DNA of 23,388 nucleotides from an uncultured Variovorax sp. (GTDB lineage: Bacteria > Pseudomonadota > Gammaproteobacteria > Burkholderiales > Burkholderiaceae), in assembly GCA_946478645.1 (NCBI GenBank), contig CAMLCW010000032.1, forward strand, positions 1-23,388. The letters are read 5' to 3'. Position 1 is the first letter of the stretch, and each line of letters begins with the position of its first letter. Position numbers and translations under genes: made by a program. Of this stretch, positions 14,568 through 20,623 are shown in pieces. Below the pieces are notes generated by a model. That model worked only from the letters and a program-made list of their open reading frames with translations, was not told where the DNA came from and made no database searches.

Positions 14568-14678
14568 TGAAAGCGTCTATTCCGGCGCATCAGCCGGCCA
14601 CGCCCATGCGCTGGCGCCGGGACTCCGCTTGCCTGAACAGGCTGCTTGCGGGAATTCAATGCTTCACGCGAGGCCCGC

Positions 14679-15128
14679 TCAAAGCCAACTCAGCGGTTTC
14701 ATCGTCAGCCTGTAGCCACGACCGAGGGCACGAAGCAACAGGACATCGTTCTCGCCACCGAGGTGCAGACGCGATCGGATTTGTGAAACGCACGCGATCA
14801 GCGCACGCGAGCGATCGGAGGCCCAGGAACTTCTCCAGTGCAAGTTCAAGAGCGTCTCGTGGGCGACCGTCTGTTCCAGATTGCAGAAGAACGTGATGGC
14901 GACGGCGAATTGCCGCGGGTGAAGATGAATTCTCCGGCCCTTCACGATCACGAGGTTGCTGCCATCCAACGCAAAGTCGTAGTGCCCCCAAGACGCGACC
15001 TGCAGCGGGCCGCTCGCAACGGCCCCGGTCGACGACGTGCGCTCGGCAGAATCAAGCCCGCGGATTTCCTGAAGGCGCAGGAGCCTCGCGCTCTCGAGCG
15101 TGCGAGCACGTACATGCTGGACGGCCAT
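14679..15128 (-). CDS. OmpR/PhoB-type winged-helix DNA-binding protein lacking a receiver domain
   Basis: 149 residues. The C-terminal 100 match the OmpR-type winged helix: YDFALDGSNLVIVKGRRIHL (N-terminal sheet), PRQFAVAITFFCNLEQTVAH (helix 1), SRALIACVSQIRSRLHLGG (recognition helix region) and LLRALGRGYRLTM (wing). No phosphoacceptor Asp domain is present; the first 50 residues are polar and unassigned. It therefore probably regulates without classical phosphorylation, or is the surviving half of a response regulator. ATG 15128 was chosen because the upstream frame overlaps the BamE-like gene and is shadow-like. No ribosome site is evident, but the start lies 22 nt past the preceding stop, so translational coupling is possible. 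It is the fifth visible complete gene after the adhesin, and may control the secretion locus. Confidence 0.7.
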   Translation of the reverse strand: MAVQHVRARTLESARLLRLQEIRGLDSAERTSSTGAVASGPLQVASWGHYDFALDGSNLVIVKGRRIHLHPRQFAVAITFFCNLEQTVAHETLLNLHWRSSWASDRSRALIACVSQIRSRLHLGGENDVLLLRALGRGYRLTMKPLSWL

Positions 15129-15150
15129 CTCGCGGAGGCTGCACCCAGAA

Positions 15151-15615
15151 TCAAGGCCGCGGTTGCTTCGCCGCCGCGCTGGACACCAATTCCAGGCATT
15201 GCTTGCGGCGCCAGACGGCCTCCCGCACCGCTTGCTTTCCTTCATCGAACACGACCTTGTACTGGCACACAAGATAGTTGCTGGACGCCGGCAGACGGAA
15301 CTTGAAGTTGTAGTCCCACTCCGGACCACGCGGCCCTTGCGCCTCGCGCAGCGGTTGGCCCAACCGGCTTTGAACCTGGGCCGCCTCCAGACCCACGGTG
15401 ATCTGTCGGAATGCCGCCGGCTCCGTCACCACACCGTCGCGCAGGAAGGGCTCGCGGAAGTCAGGACGCCTGGCGTCGACGTCCCGATACTCGAGCTTGT
15501 TCGGGTTGCTGACCGGATCGACCGGGTTCTCGCGTCCCACAGCCGGGATGGCGGCAGCGGCCAGCGTAACGCCCAGCACGAAACCGGACAGATGATTGAT
15601 TCGGAAGAAGTTCAT
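15151..15615 (-). CDS. BamE (SmpA/OmlA)-like periplasmic protein
   Basis: 154 residues. The N-terminal signal peptide has hydrophobic LSGFVLGVTLAAAAIPAVG (about residues 8-27). The C-terminal half fits the BamE/SmpA fold: FRQITVGLEAAQVQSRLGQP (helix-turn after the first strand) followed by WDYNFKF and CQYKVVFDEG strands. BamE proteins are outer-membrane lipoproteins of the Bam complex, but no lipobox cysteine follows the signal here, so this one is probably soluble periplasmic. ATG 15615 was chosen because GAGGA lies 8 nt upstream (15624-15628); the in-frame ATG at 15630 has no ribosome site. It follows the HlyD-like gene by 37 bp and is likely in the same operon. It may help assemble or anchor the TolC-like protein or adhesin; this is inference. 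Confidence 0.78.
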   Translation of the reverse strand: MNFFRINHLSGFVLGVTLAAAAIPAVGRENPVDPVSNPNKLEYRDVDARRPDFREPFLRDGVVTEPAAFRQITVGLEAAQVQSRLGQPLREAQGPRGPEWDYNFKFRLPASSNYLVCQYKVVFDEGKQAVREAVWRRKQCLELVSSAAAKQPRP

Positions 15616-15652
15616 GGGAAAGGTCCTCATTTCAAGGTGATGGCTGGATGGA

Positions 15653-16885
15653 TCAACGCTCGCGCAGCGCTTCTCGCGCGCGGTTCAATGGCTTCGTCAG
15701 GTAATCCCAGATGGTTTTCTGGCCGGTCCGGATGTCGGCCGTGGCGACCATGCCCGGCACGATGGGAAAGCGCTTCCCGCTCTTGCTGACCAGCGCATCC
15801 GAGCTGGTGCGCACCAGCACGGGGTAGTAGACGACCTCGGGCTTGACCTCGTCACGAAGCGTGTCCGGCGCGATGTTCACGACCTGACCGTCCAGGCCGC
15901 CGTAGATCGCGTAGTCGTAGGCGGTGATCTTCACGAGCGCGCTCTGGCCCGGATGGATAAAGGCGATGTCGCGCGGCGAGATGCGCGCTTCCACCAGCAA
16001 CTGGTCATCGAGGGGCACCAGTGTCATCAGCGAACCGTTGGGCGGCACCACGCCGCCGATGGTGGTGACGTCCAGGCTCTTGACGACGCCGCGCACGGGG
16101 GACTGCAGCGTCAGGCGATCCAGCATGTCCGCCCGCCCGCGAACCACGGAGGACAGCGACTTGACCTCTGCATCCGCCTTGGCCAGTTCCTCGCGGCTGC
16201 GCACCATGTAGCCGGACCGCGCTTCGGCGATCTTGAGTTCGAGTTCGGCGCCCTGGCGCTGCAGGCGGATCAATTCGACATTGCTGGCGGCCCCGCTGGC
16301 CACCAGGGAACGGGTGATCTCCAGCTCACGCCGTACCAGTCCCAACGCCTGGCTCAGCCCGCCGACGGTTTCGGCCAGACCTGCGCGCCGCGAACGAAAC
16401 AGGGCCGCCTCCGAGGAGGTCAGCTGCGGCCAGTTCTGGAGCTCCGCCGGGAACTGGATCTCCCCCTGCCCGTTGACTTCCGCGCGCAGGCGCGCACTGC
16501 TGGCAAGCGCCGCGCGGTATCGCGCCGCGGTTTCTTCGACGTTCGACTCGCCGCGGGTGGGATCGAGCTGGGCGAGCACCTCGCCTTTTTCGACGATCTG
16601 CCCTTCACGCACGCGCAGTTCGGTCAGGATGCCGCCTTCGAGCGACTGGATGCGCTGCTCACGCGAACTCGGGATCACCTTGCCGGTGCCGCTGGAGACC
16701 TCGTCGATCTGGAAGAACCAGGCCCAGGCGAAGAACGCCGCCAGGAACAACGCGACCAGCCACACGACGCGGCCCGACTGGCTGGCGCGGACTTCGTCAT
16801 GGTCGTCCAACGTGGGAAGCCCGGAGGCCCGCGGCGCGCGACGATCCGCCGCGGTGCCCGGCCTTTTTGTCAGAACGGTGTTCAC
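15653..16885 (-). CDS. HlyD/LapC-family type I secretion membrane-fusion protein
   Basis: A 410-residue periplasmic adaptor linking the inner-membrane ABC exporter to the outer-membrane channel. It has a short cytoplasmic N-terminus and one membrane segment at about 40-60 (VVWLVALFLAAFFAWAWFF). A lipoyl-type half-motif follows (SLEGGILTELRVREGQIVEK, about 80-100), then a long coiled-coil hairpin (about 115-270), the second lipoyl half (LQSPVRGVVKSLDVTTIGGV) and a beta-barrel ending in GMVATADIRTGQKTIWDYL, a typical HlyD C-terminus. The start is GTG 16883-16885, overlapping the stop of the ABC gene (GTGA). GGGGAG lies about 9 nt upstream. The overlap indicates translational coupling. Confidence 0.95.
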   Translation of the reverse strand: MNTVLTKRPGTAADRRAPRASGLPTLDDHDEVRASQSGRVVWLVALFLAAFFAWAWFFQIDEVSSGTGKVIPSSREQRIQSLEGGILTELRVREGQIVEKGEVLAQLDPTRGESNVEETAARYRAALASSARLRAEVNGQGEIQFPAELQNWPQLTSSEAALFRSRRAGLAETVGGLSQALGLVRRELEITRSLVASGAASNVELIRLQRQGAELELKIAEARSGYMVRSREELAKADAEVKSLSSVVRGRADMLDRLTLQSPVRGVVKSLDVTTIGGVVPPNGSLMTLVPLDDQLLVEARISPRDIAFIHPGQSALVKITAYDYAIYGGLDGQVVNIAPDTLRDEVKPEVVYYPVLVRTSSDALVSKSGKRFPIVPGMVATADIRTGQKTIWDYLTKPLNRAREALRER

Positions 16886-19170
16886 GATGCATTTCTCCCC
16901 GATGGCCCGTCCTGCCTGCGCACCGGCTGGCCTTGCAGTTCCACACGATGAATGGCCCGTGGCTCTTGCGCCTGCACGGCAGTTTCCGAATGGCCCGCGG
17001 ACGCACCTTTGCGCAGTTGCGCGAGAACGTGGTCCCGCGCGCCGTCCATCACGATGGCGCCCCGGTCGACCACGATGACCCGGTCGACAGCATCCAGCAC
17101 GGCGGGACGGTGGGTTGCCACGACGAGCGTCCGACCGGGCGCCAGCGTGCGCAGTTTCGCGATGACCTCGCGTTCCGAGACTTCGTCGAGCATGGCCGTC
17201 GGCTCGTCAAGCAGCAGCACACGCGGCTCGCGCAGAATCAGGCGGGCCAGAAGCAGGCTCTGCCGCTGCCCGCCGGACAGGCCGAGCCCGCCCTCTTGCA
17301 CCGGATGGTCCATGCCCGCGGCAAGCTGCCGCACGAACGACCATGCGCCCACGGCCTGCAACGCATCGACCAGCTCGGCGTCGGTGGCATGCGGTGCACC
17401 CAGCGTGAGATTCTCCCGCAGCGTCCCATGGAAAAGCCGCGCGTTCTGCGTCAGCAATGCGACGTCGCGGCGCACGTCGGCGGGGTCGATGTGCGACAGC
17501 GCCACGCGATCGAGCAGGACCATGCCGGCCTTGGGTTCCAGCAGGCCCGACAGGGCCTGCAACAGCGTGGACTTGCCCGCGCCATTGCGCCCCAGCAACG
17601 CGATGCGCTCGCCCGGAAGAATCTTCAGCGCCTTCACGCTGAGCGCCTGCGTTCGGCCGTCATGGGAGAAAGCAGCCTCGCGGAACTCGTACTCGCCCTG
17701 GAGGGCCGGCCGATGGATGCGCGTACTGTCGGGCGCATGGTCAACCGGCAGTTGCATCAGCTGGTCCAAGCCCTGGCTCGCCACGCGCGCTTGCTGCCAG
17801 CGGTTGAGCACCTGGGTCACGCCCGCCAGCGGGGCCAGCATGCGGCTCACGAGGATGGAGGCGGCCACCAGCACGCCCGTGCTCATCTCGCCGGCAATCA
17901 CCATCGGCGCACCGAAGAAGATCACGACCGCGAACGCGCCTCCTTGTACCGTTTGCATCCAGTTGTTCAGGCCGTTGAGAAGTGCCCGCAGCTTCAGGCC
18001 CGATTCCGCGTTGACCGCGTTGTAGTGGTTCCACTGATTCTGGAAGCGGGGTTCCGCCTGGAGCACCTTGATGTCCTCGATGCCCTGCACCGCCTCGACC
18101 AGCATCGCGTTGCGCAGCGACGACTCGCGCATGCTGGCCTGTGCGAGCTCGCGCAATCTGCGCTGCGCCAGCAGGCTCGGCAGCAGCAGCAACGCGAACG
18201 CCGCAAGCGGCACCAGCACCAGCGGGCCGCCGATGAACCAGAACACCACACTGAACAGCAGGAAGAACGGCAGGTCCGCCGCGGCGGTGATCGTCGTGGA
18301 CGTGAGCATTTCGCGCACCGGCTCCAGCTCCCTGACTTGCGAGATGAAGGTACCGGTGGCACGCGGGCGCGCAGTGTTCCGGACGCGCAGCGCATGCCCG
18401 AACACGCGGTCAGAGATCCGCAGGTCGGCACGCTTGCCAAGCACATCGGTGATGCGCATGCGTGCACCGCGCATCATCGATGCGAAGAGCAGCGACAGCA
18501 CAACGCCGCCGAACAACACCCAGAGCGTCGGCTCGGACTGTGCGGGCACAACGCGGTCGTAGACCTGCATGGAGAACAGCACGCCGCCGAGCGCCATCAG
18601 GTTCGTGATGAACGACGCGATCAGGATGTGCGCGAAGGGCCGCAGATCGGCCAGCACGATACGGCGCAGCCAGTGGCGTTCGACCGGCTTGATATAGCCG
18701 TCCACGCGCGAATCGGGTGCGGACTGCAGCGGGCGAAGCACGGTGAGCGTCTGCACATGAGGCTGCAGCTCTTCGACCGTGCGCGTGCTTTCTGCGCCCT
18801 GGTCTCCGCAGAAGGCCAGGCGCAGCCCGTCGGCCGTGATGGCCGTCACCACGGCCACCTGATCGCCGGCGAGCTGAACGACCACCGGCAGACGCCACGG
18901 ACTGAGTGCGTCGAGGCGAGGCTCGACCTGGCGCAGTGCGAGCCCGGCCTGCTGCGCCATTTGACGCACGCTCTCTTCCAGCGTCAGGCTGCCGCTCCAA
19001 TCCGCCGCGACGCGGATGCGTTCGCGCGAAGCATCCAGCTGGTAGTGGGCGGCCACGGCCAGCACGGCATCGATCCAGCCCAGCGCGAGGCCGGAGAGAC
19101 CGCGCGCAGCCGTTGCCGCGGTGGCCGCGGCCTGGTCGTTGTCGCCGACGGGCGAGACGGTGGCACTCAT
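16882..19170 (-). CDS. Type I secretion ABC transporter, LapB/RTX-exporter type
   Basis: A 762-residue fused permease-ATPase that energises export of the adhesin. The N-terminal 150 residues form a C39-like domain without the catalytic cysteine (DNDQ to AITADGLRLAF), as in LapB and HlyB, where it binds substrate rather than cleaving it. The membrane domain (about 190-480) contains the exporter segments (for example HILIASFITNLMALGGVLFS and DLPFFLLFSVVFWFI). The nucleotide domain holds Walker A GRNGAGKST (about 527), signature LSGGQRQ (about 631), Walker B VLLLDEPTAMLDE (about 650) and the H-loop ATHRP. All catalytic residues are present. ATG 19170 was chosen because it overlaps the tolC stop (ATGA) and GGGAG lies upstream; the frame extension to 19248 overlaps tolC. 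Confidence 0.95.
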   Translation of the reverse strand: MSATVSPVGDNDQAAATAATAARGLSGLALGWIDAVLAVAAHYQLDASRERIRVAADWSGSLTLEESVRQMAQQAGLALRQVEPRLDALSPWRLPVVVQLAGDQVAVVTAITADGLRLAFCGDQGAESTRTVEELQPHVQTLTVLRPLQSAPDSRVDGYIKPVERHWLRRIVLADLRPFAHILIASFITNLMALGGVLFSMQVYDRVVPAQSEPTLWVLFGGVVLSLLFASMMRGARMRITDVLGKRADLRISDRVFGHALRVRNTARPRATGTFISQVRELEPVREMLTSTTITAAADLPFFLLFSVVFWFIGGPLVLVPLAAFALLLLPSLLAQRRLRELAQASMRESSLRNAMLVEAVQGIEDIKVLQAEPRFQNQWNHYNAVNAESGLKLRALLNGLNNWMQTVQGGAFAVVIFFGAPMVIAGEMSTGVLVAASILVSRMLAPLAGVTQVLNRWQQARVASQGLDQLMQLPVDHAPDSTRIHRPALQGEYEFREAAFSHDGRTQALSVKALKILPGERIALLGRNGAGKSTLLQALSGLLEPKAGMVLLDRVALSHIDPADVRRDVALLTQNARLFHGTLRENLTLGAPHATDAELVDALQAVGAWSFVRQLAAGMDHPVQEGGLGLSGGQRQSLLLARLILREPRVLLLDEPTAMLDEVSEREVIAKLRTLAPGRTLVVATHRPAVLDAVDRVIVVDRGAIVMDGARDHVLAQLRKGASAGHSETAVQAQEPRAIHRVELQGQPVRRQDGPSGRNAS

Positions 19171-20516
19171 CGCACGCTCCCGGAAGCACGGACATGCAGA
19201 TCGTCGAGGCCGAATACCGCGCGCAGTTGCCCGGTCTGGTAGAGACATTGCACCGAGAGGCGCTGCAACTCGTGCGCGCTTTCGGCCTGCTCGAAACGCA
19301 CGGCGTGGTATTCCTGCTCCGCGTTGAGCAGGTCCAGGAGCGAGCGCGTGCCCAACTGCAGGTACTGTTGCTTGTACAGGTCACGCGTGGAACGGATGCT
19401 GTCGGCCCGGGCGGCCAGCACGGGCAGGCGCTGGACCTGGCCTTGCGACTGGGCAACGGCATCCTCCAGCGACTGGCGTGCAACCAGCTCTGCCTGGGCT
19501 CGCGCTGCGTCCGCCGCGCTCAGCGCGTAGGCGGCGGCGCGCTTGCGCGCCTGGTTGCCACCGCCCTCGTAGAGCGGCGCGGAGAAGTTCAGGCCGACGG
19601 TGGTATTCAGGCCGTTTTCCCCGGGCAGCCGCGAACGGGCATCGATCCCTCGACCGACCGAGCCTTCGAGCGACAGCGTGGGCAGCAGTTGCGCCTCGGC
19701 CGCGCGAAGGTCCGCCTTGGCAATTTCGCGTTGCGCTTCGGCAAGCCGTACCGCGGGTGGATTGACCTCTTGCGTGCCCATGCCCGCCCGGCAAGCGCCA
19801 TCGAGTGCAGCCGGCGGCGTATCGGTGATGTCGACCGGCGCGCGCGAGCCCGTGAGGTGCATCAGGTTGACGCGCCAACGGGTGAACTGTGAGTCGGCAG
19901 TCAGCTGTTGCGCACGCGCCGCCTCGACGCGCGACTGGGCCTGAGCCACGTCCGAGCGCGAGCTGGCGCCTTTTCGGGCGCGTTCGAGCACCAGATCCGT
20001 CAGCGCCTGAACGCCGCGGATCTGCTCGCGTGCGATCTCGCCCAGCTCTTTCTGGCGGTGGATCTCGATCCAGGAGAACGCCGTCTCTCGCGCCACCTCG
20101 TCCGCGGACAGCTGAGACTGCGCCTTCGTGGCGGCGACCGACGCCTCCGCCTGGTTCACCGCGCTCGCGACCTTCCCGAAGTCGTAGAGCATTTGGGACA
20201 CGGAGAGGTCGATCGTGTTCAGCCGGCGGCTCTCATAGGCGCCGATGTTGCGATTGCTGAGCTGCGAGTTGATGCCGCCGCGGACTTGAGGGTAGTAGCC
20301 CGCACGCGCCGTCTCGATGCCCTCTGCCGCCTGGAGGATCTGCTGCGAGGTGGTCCGCACGCTGGGGTGCCATTCGACGGCAGCGCGCATGGCCTGGGGC
20401 AGGCTCAATGGGGTGGACTGCGCCTGTGCCACGCCCGCGAGTGCCAGCAGGCAAGCACCGACCGCTGCAAGCGCAGTCGTGCGCTTGCGCGGAGCGCCAG
20501 TAAGAAAAGGAAGCAT
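19167..20516 (-). CDS. TolC-family outer-membrane channel (LapE-like) of type I secretion
   Basis: A 449-residue outer-membrane efflux protein. The signal peptide contains TTALAAVGACLLALAGVAQAQ (residues 13-33). Mature TolC repeats are visible in both halves: LSLPQAMRAAVEWHPSVRTT and later LAEAQREIAKADLRAAEAQL, with LYDFGKV and LYEGGGNQ at the strand-helix joins. AQSRVEAARAQQL and LGTRSLLDLLNAEQEY are strong family marks of type I secretion channels. ATG 20516 is the only reasonable start because the signal peptide begins there; no clear ribosome site precedes it. It ends in a 4-base overlap with the ABC gene. A 107-bp gap with a strong hairpin separates it from the adhesin gene upstream. Confidence 0.94.
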   Translation of the reverse strand: MLPFLTGAPRKRTTALAAVGACLLALAGVAQAQSTPLSLPQAMRAAVEWHPSVRTTSQQILQAAEGIETARAGYYPQVRGGINSQLSNRNIGAYESRRLNTIDLSVSQMLYDFGKVASAVNQAEASVAATKAQSQLSADEVARETAFSWIEIHRQKELGEIAREQIRGVQALTDLVLERARKGASSRSDVAQAQSRVEAARAQQLTADSQFTRWRVNLMHLTGSRAPVDITDTPPAALDGACRAGMGTQEVNPPAVRLAEAQREIAKADLRAAEAQLLPTLSLEGSVGRGIDARSRLPGENGLNTTVGLNFSAPLYEGGGNQARKRAAAYALSAADAARAQAELVARQSLEDAVAQSQGQVQRLPVLAARADSIRSTRDLYKQQYLQLGTRSLLDLLNAEQEYHAVRFEQAESAHELQRLSVQCLYQTGQLRAVFGLDDLHVRASGSVR

Positions 20517-20565
20517 GGAATAAGAACTGAAAAAACGATCGGACGAATGGCTGCGCGAAACGCGT

Positions 20566-20589
20566 GCGCCCGCCGGCAGCGGCAGGCGC
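20566..20589 (-). terminator. Strong intercistronic hairpin between adhesin and tolC-like gene
   Basis: On the minus strand, GCGCCTGCCG, loop CTGC, then CGGCGGGCGC form a 10-bp stem with one G-U pair. It starts 35 nt after the adhesin stop and ends about 50 nt before the tolC start. No U tract follows directly (ACGCGTTTCGCG, itself a small stem), so it may be a partial terminator, attenuator or RNA-stabilising element rather than a full rho-independent terminator. The location matches the attenuation site known between toxin and exporter genes of the E. coli hemolysin operon. Confidence 0.5.
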
Positions 20590-20623
20590 CGCCGCGCAGC
20601 AGCGCCGCCCTTCTCAGTGACCG

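Noticed and set aside
15129..15329. N-terminal extension of the winged-helix gene that could encode a receiver domain
   Set aside because: The extension overlaps the BamE-like gene in another frame and is Ser/Arg/Cys-rich shadow sequence with no receiver motifs.
16867..19242. Long plus-strand open frame opposite the ABC transporter
   Set aside because: His/Gln/Arg-rich antisense shadow; the minus strand encodes all ABC transporter motifs.
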